A program made the translations under genes and the position numbers. 64,000 nucleotides of DNA, from positions 31,966,761 through 32,030,760 of the forward strand of contig CM055872.1 of assembly GCA_029582165.1 (NCBI GenBank), in the 5' to 3' direction. Shown here piece after piece: positions 24,395-35,792 of the stretch; the stretch's first letter is position 1, and every line of letters starts with the position of its first letter. The notes beneath the pieces are model-generated. The model ran no database searches and was not told where the DNA came from. It saw nothing but the letters and a program-made list of their open reading frames with translations. This DNA comes from Portulaca oleracea (lineage: Eukaryota; Streptophyta; Magnoliopsida; Caryophyllales; Portulacaceae).

Positions 24395-25755
24395 ACGCAA
24401 TATTATGAATTAATCATTTGCGTTAAGTTCTAAATTTACATTCTATTATTCATGTTTATATGTAAGGTATCATGAGTTATGTTCAAAATTTATGCAAGTT
24501 CTCATGGATTCTTAAATATTTACGGTCGATTTATCAGGATAGTTTTACAAGATATTTCTAAGTATTTATATTACGTACCCTCTAGGTGGTAAACTTTTAC
24601 ATTATTTCCATTCTTTGGATGTTAACGTATTCCATGAATAAATTTCGTTTTAAATCCTTATTCAAAGGATGGGTTTAAGTTATGATTACAAGGTGGATAA
24701 AAGTGAATAAATTTCATTTTAAAATCCTTATTCAAAGGATGGGTTTAAGTTATGATTACAAGGTGGATAAAAGTCTTGTTTTATTAAGAACCCGAGGTCA
24801 AGGTTCCAAGTTTCTAAAAAGTTTAATAAAGGCCCCGCCCATGTGTTATCGTGCCTTAGAGCACCCCATGCTTAATCGTGCCATAGTGCACACCAGGATA
24901 ATCGTGCCTTGTGCACATCAGGGAAAAATACAAAGATAGTGCCTAAAGTGCACCTCATGGAAATCTCGCCAGTATAGGACATTGTCCACCATCCGGATCT
25001 CCCAATCGGTCCGGGTATATATGCGCATACGGAGGCTTAGTCAATGATCACAAGTAGGGGACCTTCAGGATAACCAAGTTTAAGTTTCTTAAATTACTCA
25101 AGTCTTTTGAACCAAAGTAAAGCTTTATAAGTCTTGGTTTATAAGGGTTAAGGTCAAGTTGATGTCATTGCTTTGTGTGTTTTATGTAAGTTATGTTTGA
25201 TTTAAGTTCTTTTGAAATTATGTTATATTGCTTTGTGTAAGTTATGGTACCTTTTATTATTTGTTTGTTATTTATATTGTTTCTAATGTTTTGGAACCGC
25301 GCTAAAACACTAAAACGGGTTATGAACATATTCTTACGTTATTAGGGATATACGTACTGAGTTAAACTCACTTTTCGAAGTTTTATGTTTTTGTTTTAGG
25401 TATCTCGGTAAAGGAGAAGGGAAAAGCCCCGGAAGGACGAAACCCTAGAGCTTCTTAAGGAGATTGAAAGTGGCTAGAAGACTCTTTATGAAAGATTTAA
25501 GAGAAATTTATGTTAGTTTGGCTTGTATGAGTTTTATTGGGTTGTGTTATGTTGTCTTGAGGTGGTTCCAGTTAAGTTATGTCTTGATGATAAAGTTTGA
25601 AGTGGTTTATGTTTTGGTTGTTTGTTGGGTTTTAGTCTTATCTTTGTCCACCTTCGTGGATGGCGGTAATACTCCCAGGTGTTTATCCGCTGCTAATCAT
25701 TGGGTTAGGTATATAATTAGCTTAATCTAGTGGTTAGTAACCTGGGGGCCTTACA
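24395..25755 (+). mobile_element. Truncated large gypsy LTR (3' third)
   Basis: Homologous to about 53340-54738 of the solo LTR in NPR1 intron 1. Shared blocks include 'aagaacccgaggtcaaggtt', 'gacattgtccaccatccgga', 'ttttggaaccgcgctaaa' and 'ggcggtaatactcccaggtg'. It ends GGGGGCCTTACA. The 5' two thirds are missing. A ~50-bp segment ('tccttattcaaaggatgggtt') is tandemly duplicated at 24655-24775. Confidence 0.85.
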
Positions 25756-25884
25756 TAGAAGGACAGGTCGATGAGCGTCAATTTACTCCGACTGTTGGAG
25801 TACATACTTATGGGTTTGCACGGGTATGCGGAAAGTTTTGAGCCCCCAAGAGTTGAGGAAAACTCTTTTTGAATAAGGGGAGTA
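25756..25884 (+). other. Gypsy 3' untranslated end with polypurine tract
   Basis: Remaining interior of the outer gypsy element. It ends in AATAAGGGGAGTA (25872-25884), immediately before the right LTR, the expected position of the polypurine tract that primes plus-strand synthesis. Confidence 0.65.
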
Positions 25885-27061
25885 TGAACCACATGGGAAT
25901 TGGTTCACTTTTGGTTCGACTATGGTCACCGGCTCGCTTCGAGCCGCCCTCTCCTCTTCTCGAATCAATCTCTGTTTGATTTCCATTTCATGGTGGATAA
26001 GGGTCGTTGGAGGGTCGTTATGGCCTTCAAGGAGAGCGGTGTTTCATTCTACAAAGACTCCGGGCCATAGGATGTCATATTGGGTCTTCATTAGACCATT
26101 TTCGAGCCTTCTATGGGCTCCAAAACCTTCGGCAAGAATGAACACAAGGTAGTGAAGGCATTCAAAGGCTAGAAAAGGGCGTGCCTTCACTCTTTCGATC
26201 ATAACTCCTTCAATACAACTTTGATGGACTTTAAATTTTGGGAGCTTAAAGTACACATCGAGAGCTTTCCATCGATACCTTATGAGCTTAAAATGAAGTC
26301 TGGATGAAGAAGGTATGCGCGTTTGAATTCGGCAGAAAAACTGCCCAGCATGTAGCGCCCGCGACCAACTATGTCGCACCCGCTACAACCTTGTCCGGCC
26401 CGCGACGACGCTAGGAGACGACTAGAGCATGAACAGAATGTTTTCACGCCTACGACAACTTCTGTAGCGCTCGCGACCTCAACCGTCGCGTCCGTGATGT
26501 CTGGCGTGGCACCCACGACGCGTCTCTACGCTGCTTGACTTCAACTTTCCGGAGGGGACGCTGGCATCGCCTAGGGGACGTTGGTCGCGCCTTCCCCCCT
26601 TTTCGCACAGCACGTATTTTTCGACCCTTTTTTCATTGTTTTCTTTTCCCCCTTTCCCCATTTCCTTTATATACTTGTTCCCCCTCCATTAGAGATAGTT
26701 TATGAAGGTTTTAGGTTAGACACAAAAATTCCTCTCACTTGGAGAGTTTGTAATTGTGGGTTTTCAAACCCTAATCAATGAAAGCTAATCCTTTAGGTGG
26801 AAATTGCTTGGTGATTTCTCTTCTTTGTGAGTGGGTGTTCTTTCTCCACTCTTTGTAAGATTTCTTGGGTGTTTCAAGACTCTTTGCTTGTGGAAGGTCC
26901 TTATGCTAGAGATTGAACATCTTAGTTCAATTTGGTGAGATTTCTCTCTTTAGAATTGTCCCAATCTTAGTTCAATTTGGTTTGTAGTGTTTATGAGTTC
27001 TATGGGTCGATTTCCATCATCCACATGGTTTGTTTAGACCCAGGCCACGTCATTCTCTCTA
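25885..27061 (+). repeat. Gypsy 3' LTR (right copy)
   Basis: 1177 bp, TGAACC to CTCTCTA, aligning with 14037-15167. It is followed by the target duplication GTGAC. The CpG-rich motif cluster is at about 26352-26525. Confidence 0.9.
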
Positions 27062-27066
27062 GTGAC

Positions 27067-28100
27067 GCTTCCGAATGCGCTCCGATTTGCATGACTTAAT
27101 TTATAGTTACAAGGTTCATATTTGAACATGAGTTACTCCTTTTAAACCTTTTGGTTTCAATGTGTTGGGTGTGTTTATCCGAGATCCTCTCTCTCTAATT
27201 TCAGAGCATGAAATCAAATTTCTACTTATAATGAGAACATAGAATCACCTATAAATTTCCGTTGTAAGTTTTGAGGAAACGGATAAACAACCAACTCTTC
27301 ATGAGAAGCTACAACTAATTGCATGTTCCCTTTTGTAGGTTGACTCTCATCCTTCAAAGCACATCTACTTTGATGTAGATCCTGCACATTTGCATAAATG
27401 CGAATTTCACAGCCGGTATCTAATACTCAAAGTGGCTTTAATAAGGGTAGTGAGTATCATATACACACCGGCCTAGAAATGAAATCATATTACTACTTTT
27501 TAAGTCTTCCTTATAGTTTGGACATTCATGCTTCCAGTGTCATACATGATTTGGTTGTTAACCGGTTGTTGTCATTGGTTGGGTGTGTACAACTATTTGT
27601 CCTTACTCTTCCTTTGACTTCTTTTCTTTGATAGATTTCCTAAATCTTGTTTCCCCTATCACTAAAAGACTATCTTTGGTCTCCAACCTTTTGGCTAAAG
27701 GGGGATCTGAGGCTTCTTATGTTTTAAAATAGTCAAATTATTTCATAACATGGGCGTCATCAATTGGCCCTTATTTAGCTTAACCGAGACTATCTAGTTA
27801 TTGGTTTCATATTTACCAACTCTAACTAGTTCGATGAACTTGGTTTTGAGTTTGTAATATTGAAATCCTTCTTCTAATTTTTTTTACATTTTGAAGTTAA
27901 AGTTGCATGAATAATATGACATTACATGTATCCATTTGGCTTGATTGACCCCTTAATATTGATGTCTAGCTCAATGTTATATCAAAGACATTTTCCTTAT
28001 ATTTGCCTTCAAGACAATCTTGCGATGGCGATGCCAATTCAGGAATTGGTGTATATGTTTTTCTCTTTCTCAAGGAGAGAACAATATTTTATTAGTGGTT
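27067..28100 (-). pseudogene. Copia gag end and protease remnant
   Basis: This continues the copia element right of the nested gypsy. On the minus strand a gag zinc knuckle remnant ('HWKHECPNYK', about 27545-27515) precedes a copia protease remnant ('ILDTGCEIRIYANVQDLH', about 27425-27360) carrying the D-T-G active-site triad. Stops and shifts surround both. Gag sequence upstream (to about 28.1 kb) is barely readable. Confidence 0.65.
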
Positions 28101-30458
28101 GATCTTTAAGTGAAAAGACATAATTAATTCTACGAGACAAATTGGTTCATTTTTGTTATTATTCATCAAAATAAATGAAACTAATTTAATTTCAAATCAA
28201 AACACTCTATCAACTCTCATTTAGTGTTTTAATAACCAAGACCCTCAAGATTCATGGGCTCAAGTAGACTTTGGCCCAAAAAAACTCGAGCCCATGTCAC
28301 CTTTGGTGGATCATCTTATGATCGATCATTCAAAATTACTTTTGGCAAGAAATTTGTATTGAATACAATATTTATCTTCCTCTGCTCTTAGCCCAAAACT
28401 GTTTTGCTTGCTAATTTGAATTAACCTAACTCCCACCCTACTTATTAATGACAGAAAAATAATTTGCTTTGGCTTTCTTTATTTTTCCGTTTAAGTGGTT
28501 TTTCGATAGGTTGAACAATAATTCAATTTTGAGAGTAAGTTTTCTTATCCTAAGCATGCAATTCTAGGTAAACTCTTTCAAAAAGTATCAAAGGAATAAT
28601 AAAACAACATGCTATAACAAATTAAAGCAGAAAATAAAACCCCTACTATGACCACCTAGACTTAATCAAACTAATTTAACTAAGCCTTGACAGTCTTCAA
28701 GAATTTCTTCTTGGATTTTGCAACTTCCTCGGATACGACTCCCACTCGGATCAACACCTCCATTGCAGTTGGGCACCCACTCGACTTGATGTCTCCAAGA
28801 ACAACAAATTACAAAGTGGACCTCTCCAAAGAGGCTTTACATGAATTAAAATAAACTCAACTAAAAATTAAATTTAAATAATTTAATGACAGCACACAGG
28901 CCGTATTTCACCCAACCCGATACGCAGACCTGTAAAACCGACTATCTATGACCATACTAGAAACACATGCAAACAGGCAATATTGCAATAATTATAACAA
29001 ATATAACACATGCTTTAAATAATAAATTATAAAGCCATATTTAATTGCAATATAACACATATAAGGAAACAAATACTAAATAAAGTTTCCTAAACGGTTT
29101 GTATGATTGACAGAATAAACAAAATTCCAAATTTTATCTTAGTTACCTAAACAGATTTAGGATTTTATAAAATACCTTTACACACAAGTTACTCAATTTT
29201 TCGAAAATCAAGAGATCTAAGAGATATTGTATCTTTTAAAAACATTGCCAGTTTCCTAAACTTTACATATTATTATCAGATTTTATGTCTAACAACTAAT
29301 TTAGTAATAACAGGATTCGATAACTAATTTCTAAAATTAATTTTAAACCCTAAAAGAGCACGAAATTATCATCACTGTTGGCAACATGGTCCGTGTTGAC
29401 TCAACACAGTCCGTGTTGCTTCCCAGTAATGATTATTTCGTGCATGAAAAAACTCAAACGAAATATCAAAACCTACCAAACTTAAAAAATCTCATATTAT
29501 GTTATCTAATAACCTACTATGAAATTCTTCAGAATTTTATCAATTTTCATACAGTTGTAAAATTTTAGGGAATTAAACATTTTTAATTCGCCGTTTAATA
29601 GGAAAATAAAAGAGAAAATAGTCTGATAAGTCCAAAAATCAAATTTTACAATTTTATCATACATTAGGGTCATCCAATATGCTACTGTAAAAATCTTAGA
29701 GTTTTATCAAATTTCTAAAATTAGAAAAAAAAAATCAGAAGAGTAAACGATTAACTCCGCTGCAAATATGAAAATTAAAGGACAAATAACTTAACGAATT
29801 TAAAAATTCACGAAAAATTTATCCTTAACAGTATTATTAACCAGTAATCTACTGTAAAATTTTCATAAGTTTTACAAATTTCAATAAATTTATAAAATTT
29901 AGAGAAGTAACAGAATTTATTTCTCATTAGATCTTAAAAACTCAATTAAAAATCTATTTCAATTTGGAAAAATCTACAAAAATTATGGCGAGTCCATAAC
30001 ACTTCCAGACACCACCAGTAATTTTCTTGGAATTCGTCTAATTCGTTTGATATTTTATTTTAATTTTTTATTAAATTTAATGTAAATAATCTAAATCAGA
30101 AAATAATTCTACAAAATCATATTTTGTGACTAAGACTTATTTCATATATTGCCTCTTGTTTAACAACATTAAACAAGATCGTTTCTAAGATAACCTAAAT
30201 GATATCAAGTTCGTGCTAGTTTTAACAATTAAACAAGCATAAATTGACTAATTGAAGGCAATAAGAAATAATAATAATAATAAAGCATGAAACTTTTTAA
30301 TAAAAGTTCCAAATTTATTATTTTGAGCAACAAAGACTAAAACTTTCATAAAGTTTTAAAATTTAGGCATCAAATCTAATCTAGCAAATTCATAAAATAA
30401 CTCACCAATTGATAAAATTATTTATGAATTAAGGTATAATACTTTAGCATGCAATTGG
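28101..30458 (-). other. Copia leader region, very AT-rich
   Basis: About 2.3 kb between the gag remnant and the primer-binding site, longer than the usual copia leader, so it may hold unrecognised insertions. It has a CCGTGTT palindrome pair at about 29383-29420 like those in the left LTR. I see no gene. Confidence 0.4.
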
Positions 30459-30472
30459 TGGCTCTGATACCA
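30459..30472 (-). promoter_or_regulatory. Primer-binding site of the copia element
   Basis: The minus strand reads TGGTATCAGAGCCA, one base from the LTR. It is complementary to the initiator Met tRNA 3' end. Confidence 0.9.
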
Positions 30473-30473
30473 C

Positions 30474-31112
30474 TGTTAGGCGAAATATTCATAACGATTA
30501 TAAAATAATTAATCAACCAAGAAATGAACAATTGCAGAGGCTTTAGAAATTATACCCGATCGCTAATCCGACTGATGCAGAGGTTGACATTTGAGATTCC
30601 AATGTAGAAATCCTCTACTGAAAGTTCACGCAGCACTCCTGGAACTCAATTGCTAGATAGACTCAATCGAGACAGATCTCAATCTAAAGATGTATGTGTT
30701 TCGGTATAGGTGGTTGTTTCAGGAATCAAGGACTGCAAAGTGAGAGAAAGAGAGGAACTCAGGAAATCACCCTGGTATCTCCTTGAAAGTTTCAAGCAGT
30801 TCCCTCGATCTCAATCTCTCAAAGATACTCCCTTTTATAGAAATCAGTCCGTGTTGAGTCCAATTCGGTCCATGTTGGGCTGGTTTCTCATAGAAATCAG
30901 TTCCCAACATTCCTAAACATAATACGATATTACTTAGGTTACATACATTGTTCCAGGGCACTGACTTGTGTGACCCAGTATGACCAAATAATATAGTTGT
31001 AATTAAACATATTTAATTACCGAATATAGAGGTCTCTAGCAAGACATATAATCACTATATTATATTGGTTTAAACTCCATATAAATCGAACATTGTCGAG
31101 ACATTACCAATA
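30474..31112 (-). repeat. Copia 5' LTR (right copy)
   Basis: 639 bp beginning TGTTAGGCG and ending ACCAATA. It aligns with 9776-10603 but lacks about 170 bp of the palindrome-bearing segment. Confidence 0.9.
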
Positions 31113-31497
31113 GATCCCACATTGGAAGAAATAAGAAAGCTTAATGGTTTCAGATTTGACAAAAGATCCAAAATGATTGCTAGATGGAGGGGTAAAAGTG
31201 ACTCCCTACATGGAGAAACAGTTGAAGGAAATTGAGGGAGAAGCTAGAAATTCTTCAAGTCTTATGGCTGTTGCGCAAGGTCAATTTGATGTTGTGGAGG
31301 GGAAAACTAACATCGTTGTTAGACTGCAAGAGAAATACTATGTATGCATGAAATGGCAAATCATTGGGTTGTCGTGCAAGCACACTGGTATCCTAGAGCT
31401 TAACCATGGTTTGGCGGATTACTATAATGATGCATTCCATGTTGAGAGCTACAAAAAGTTGTACGGTGGCATCTTCCATCCAACGGATGCCACCTAA
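31113..31497 (+). pseudogene. MULE transposase, C-terminal SWIM zinc finger
   Basis: This resumes the MULE transposase after the copia insertion. An open frame (31177-31497) shows 'VTPYMEKQLKEIEGEARN', then the SWIM finger region 'YYVCMKWQIIGLSCKHTG' (family pattern CxC…W…G.PC.H; the first Cys pair is reduced to one) and the tail 'YNDAFHVESYKKLYGGIFHP'. SWIM fingers close MuDR-type transposases and contribute to DNA binding. The central DDE nuclease domain between this and the N-terminal part is missing. Confidence 0.85.
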
Positions 31498-31730
31498 AGG
31501 ACTCCGATGACATCATCATCTCCAGTCGTCCAACGGTTGTCATCTAAAGGCCTCCGACGACACCATCAGTATCAGTCGTCCAACGGTTGCCACCTAAAGG
31601 CCTCCAATGACCCCGATAACATCGGTTGTCCAACGGTTGCCACCTTAAGGCCTCCAATGATCGCGACAGCATCAATCATCCAACGGTTGCAACCTAAAGG
31701 CCTCCGACGACAACACCAACATCATTTGGT
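31480..31730 (+). repeat. 50-bp minisatellite, five units
   Basis: The motif CCAACGG[TA]TG…CC[AT]AAAGG[CA]CTCC starts at exactly 31480, 31530, 31580, 31630 and 31680. The period is 50 bp, with variants between units. Confidence 0.95.
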
Positions 31731-32453
31731 CACCATATAAAAGAGCACCGACAGCATCCTTCTTCGAATCAGGCATCAAGCAAACAGCATCTCAGGCTAC
31801 TTTGACTGTCGTCCTATTCGGACTCGATCAAAGTGGGGGCTCTCTGTAGACACCGGGATTTGCACCAATGTAATCTTGACTCATCAAGTTCACCAAGTCA
31901 TTTGGGACGAACACCAAATGGGTCATTGGGCCAATAAGGTCAACAGCATGGGCCCAAGAAATCAAAGCGGACACCTGCATCTAATAAAACCCGCATGGTT
32001 TTTAAAGTTCAGAAAGCAGCCCATGCAGAAGCGGGCCCAAGGCGCGCCTCTGGCCTAAAGGAATGACAAAACCCGCATGGGTTTTTAGGTCAGCAAGACG
32101 CGTCGTTTTGAAGCGGCCACGTCAGCGATTCGTGTGAGGTAGAAAATAAAACCCGCCTAGGTTTTAATATCTCTGGCGCCAAAATTCTCATGAAGAAATC
32201 CCTTCATAATAGCCAACGTGGTTTGACTCTCATTGACTCCATAAAACCCGCCTGGGTTTTGATTCGACATGGCTTGATTTTTGGGGTATGTTCCCTCCTT
32301 TTCCCTCCTAAACACTCACCCCTTTCAGCTATAAATACCCCCTCCATTTCACCCTCATTTCAACAACTATCTCCATTACTCTACCCAAATTATCATCAAA
32401 TTATATTATCTTATCGACGAACCAACCCAAAATGAGAATAGAAGGTCAATATC
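31731..32453 (+). mobile_element. Tat/Ogre-like gypsy 3' end: polypurine tract and LTR (first part)
   Basis: A polypurine tract AAGTGGGGGCTCTC (31831-31844) is followed by TGTAGACACCGGGATTTGCA. This is the PPT/LTR start I associate with plant Tat-lineage gypsy elements, which also tend to carry tandem repeats just upstream of the PPT, as here. The LTR has a TATA box (TATAAATACC, about 32333) and four AAAACCCGC…GGGTTTT hairpins. It is cut at 32453 by the next insertion and continues at 38893-38952. The coding part of the element is absent. Confidence 0.65.
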
Positions 32454-34880
32454 TGTAACGCCCCGGAAATACAATTATAAAAAAGTCAAAGTCAACTAAC
32501 GTTAACAGACGAAACTTAGCGGAAGACTTCAAATTTAGTTTGGGCGTCACTGCCGTATCCCCGAATGAATACAAGGCGAGAAAGGAAAACACAACTATCT
32601 GCTAACGGTAACTACTAACTCAAAAATAAACTTTCAGATTTCATAACGAAAACAATATAAAAATATTCAAGTACTTCTAGACTCGTCGTCCTCACTTCTA
32701 ATTCCCGTCCCCAGCATTTAGATCTTCACCTGAAAACAAAACATTTCAAAAATGAGGGGGAAAACTCAATAATGTCTACCCCTAACGTTTAAAACAGTTT
32801 AAGTTCATTTCAATTCATTTTGGGGAGAGGGATCGAATTAAACGTTTTACAAACCTTTAATCCCATACTGTTTCCTCAACCCATCCAATCCATATTTTAA
32901 TTTGCGGGCGGGATACCAAATCCCTTAAAGTAACATCGCCTACCAAAGGCATCAAGAACATCGTCTACCAAAGGCATAAATAATATCGCCCACCAAAGGC
33001 ATCAAAACATCGCCTACCAAAGGCATCAAGAACATCGCCCACCAAAGGCATAAATAATATCGCCTACCAAAGGCATCAAAATACTATCCTATATCAGGGA
33101 AGGAAGCCCTGATCTCCTGGTCCATAACCCTGCAGGTTGTTACACCTGCACAACAGGTTATCCCCCGAAACCCGCTTAACGTTTCCAATTGAATTATTTA
33201 TACAATTTTCAAGCTCAACTAATGACTCTCAAGTCAAACCATCCCAAGTTATCAAAACCATTAACAAAACTTCGAATAAAAGACCATCCAATTTCTCAAC
33301 TCAAATAAACCAAGATCACAATCGAATCAAAAAGATTATCAAAACAGATGGTCGTATTTCCACAAAAGTCCCCTTTTGGGATGCAATTCTCAAAATAGAT
33401 TATAAAACATCAAAACACATTTAAAGAGCATCCCGATGGGGATTAGAGCATAGACAATTACCTGAATAACGTCACAGTACCGCAATAAGGGGAACACACT
33501 TGAGCTCACTATCGTCATGCACTAACTCGGGCCTAGTATAAGAATAATTATCTAATCAAAACGCGTTCTAACGAAGTTAGTATTAACTATCAACTACCTA
33601 ACTCATCCCCTAGGAACACTTAGGTTCCTATCATTTATGATTTACACTTAACACACTCAAGGAATTATATAACAAGTTCACACATAAAATTTACTCAACA
33701 ATTTTCATAAATAAAAGCAAGCAGCGGACAGATTGTAACGTTAACATAAAACGGGTCACAACTCGACTTCCCGACATCCTATTGGTCTGGTTCTTGACTT
33801 TTCGGAAACCTCGGGATGTCTACTAAAACTTCTATGTTGATGACCAAGCCCATATCAGTCCCGAAAAACTCTAAAAACAGTGACTAAGGTTCAAAGTAAT
33901 TAGTCTAATCCAACTAAGATCCAAACATCAAACTTCCTACCACCAAAACCAAATTGTAAAACATGAAATCAACTTTAATATTTTCACTAACCCTAAAAGC
34001 ATGCATGAAATAATAGTAACAAGACCCTAACATGATTTACAAGTAAATAACATATAAAACTCCAACTATAATTATGATTACTTAAAAGAAAACAAGAGAA
34101 TACTATTTCATTCAACTAACACGGGTTCATGCTTATTATACCAATAATAATAATAATAACAATAATAATAATAATAATAATAATTCTAGTAATCAAACAA
34201 GAACTAAGGAGCATATCATACACATGCAGCAACATGCATGCTTTACATAGCAAAAACAACTTAATCAAGTTAAAGAAAAATGTCACATGAAATAGACAAA
34301 CTAATGGACGGCCTGAATTGAACAAGGAAAAGCAGAAGAACCTCACTAATTCGATTACAAACACAACACATCCATTATACAAATTCCAGACTCATGTTAT
34401 CAAGAACAAGAATATGTAGTGCAAGAATTCAACCAAGAACAAGACAAGAACGTGAATGAAACAAGGGGGTTACTTGCGAGATTTTTCCGGCGGTCGGGAC
34501 GGGCAATCGTGGTCGTCGGTGTCGGTGGTGGCGCTTGGAACCAGCCGAGAATCGACCCAGGCGGCAAGTAGAGAACAGCAGCCAAGACACAACGACCCGG
34601 CAGCAGGGTGTCTACCATCGTCTGCAAGGCACGGCGCGGCCATGGCGAGGCTGACCGGAGGGGATTCACGGCAGAGAGGAAGAGGGAGAAGGAGAAGGAC
34701 GGGAGAGAGAAAGAGGAAGGAGCATAAGAAAAGGCGAAAGAATGGGTGTGCGTCCTCTTTGGGGTGGGCGTTTAGGTTTAGCACTCTTACTTCCCTTCTA
34801 ATCTCTAGCTAATACTAATAACTAATACTAATAACACAAACTATTACCAATAACAACACTAATATTAATAACATTACCAC

Positions 34881-34923
<43 letters not shown>

Positions 34924-35131
34924 CACATAATGACAATAATAATAATATTAATACTAATAATAACACTAACCACACATGATATTCCCAACATACCCTTGTT
35001 AGTCCCACATGATCCTACGAGCTCAAGTGTTAGCAAAAATAAACACAAACGAATAATAATAAATAACGAAGTCAAACCTAAATTACTAACGACGTTACGG
35101 TCAACATCTCTGGATTTTTCGGGGTTTTACA
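32454..35131 (-). repeat. 3' LTR of the non-autonomous element
   Basis: 2678 bp. It contains ~25-bp repeats at 32934-33080, TAA/AAT microsatellites at about 34141-34185 and 34880-34925, and a GC-rich segment at about 34480-34700. It lacks about 270 bp and 100 bp present in the other LTR. Confidence 0.88.
32934..33080. repeat. ~25-bp tandem repeat 'catcgcctaccaaaggcat'
   Basis: Six imperfect units with the core 'ccaaaggcat', spaced about 24-26 bp. The same array is in the other LTR at about 36271-36418. Confidence 0.9.
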
Positions 35132-35792
35132 TCATTACTTCCTTAAAAGAAGTTTCGTCCTCGAAACTTAAACTCAACACCATCCGTCTGCCAGACGGAA
35201 CTAACGGCGGCCTTAACCAAAAACTCGGGGTTTCACATTATTACCCTCTTTAAAAGAGTTTCGTCCTCGAAACTCGACGCACCTTATGTGTCGAAAAGGG
35301 TGCGAATACTTAGATCCTATCTCCTTCTTGGATTCCCATGTGGCTTCAATTGTAGCATGACTTGTCCATCACACTCTTACTAGAGGTACGGTCTCAATAT
35401 CTTTGAAGCTGCTTATCACAGCAAATTAAAAATCTCCTACAGCCGCTCCTTGTGGGTCAAGTCCTCTTTCAGCCTTCGAATTCTCATCAAAGGTATTCTT
35501 CTAGTTCTAGGCCCTCCTCGGGGCTATATTCCGTACCCACCTCGGGTTTTTAAGTCTTTCAAAGGAGCTAGAGTCTCATTCTCATAGCAAAGGCGACGAT
35601 ATACATCCCAACATATGAAAAAATAAAATAATTAAGCACGCACTTGCAACATATAAGAAATCCAAGAAACAGACAAACATTCCATACCCACATCCTACAC
35701 TCATCACTCCGAACGTAGCATCCTAAGGTCTAACTAAACCTAAGGGACACTTAGGAGCTACCAGGTCGCAACCTGAGCTCGATACCATTACA
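35132..35792 (-). other. Interior of the non-autonomous element
   Basis: 661 bp without a recognisable domain. Two copies of the 'gtttcgtcctcgaaact' motif (about 35151 and 35258) lie near the left LTR, and the PBS-like site is at the right end. It looks like the 5' and 3' untranslated ends of a larger parent joined by internal deletion. Confidence 0.6.

Larger units (their letters stand above)
14037..27061 (+). mobile_element. Ty3/gypsy retrotransposon nested in the copia element
   Basis: Paired LTRs at 14037-15167 and 25885-27061 both start TGAACC. The left copy ends CTCTCCA and the right CTCTCTA. The five flanking bases are GTGAC on both sides (14032-14036 and 27062-27066), a perfect target duplication. 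A primer-binding site (TGGTATCAAAG) follows the left LTR and a polypurine tract (AATAAGGGGAGTA) precedes the right LTR, giving plus-strand orientation. The interior keeps only gag and protease remnants. It is itself split by a CRM-like element (15837-23055) and carries a truncated foreign LTR (24395-25755) where the rest of pol should be. Confidence 0.9.
9776..31112 (-). mobile_element. Ty1/copia retrotransposon, interrupted and decayed
   Basis: Two copies of one LTR (9776-10603 and 30474-31112) share 'cgaaatattcataacg'-type starts (TGTTAGG…) and …CCAACA ends. A primer-binding site (TGGTATCAGAGCCA on the minus strand) abuts the right LTR and a purine tract abuts the left, so transcription runs right to left. 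Coding remnants follow the copia order in that direction: gag knuckle (~27.5 kb), protease (~27.4 kb), integrase (13.7-12.9 kb), reverse transcriptase (~12.7-12.1 kb) and RNase H (~11.6 kb). A gypsy element (14037-27061) splits protease from integrase. The flanking pentamers (GACCT/GATCC) match only in part. Confidence 0.85.

Noticed and set aside
32934..33080. Regularly spaced short repeats that look CRISPR-like (also 36271-36418)
   Set aside because: The units are contiguous tandem repeats without unique spacers, lie in paired LTRs, and the context is a plant genome.
34456..34812. Arg-rich ORFs in the large-LTR element (also 38077-38479)
   Set aside because: They follow a GC-rich purine tract conserved in both LTRs and end in a Lys/Arg run; no domain, and LTRs are not expected to code.
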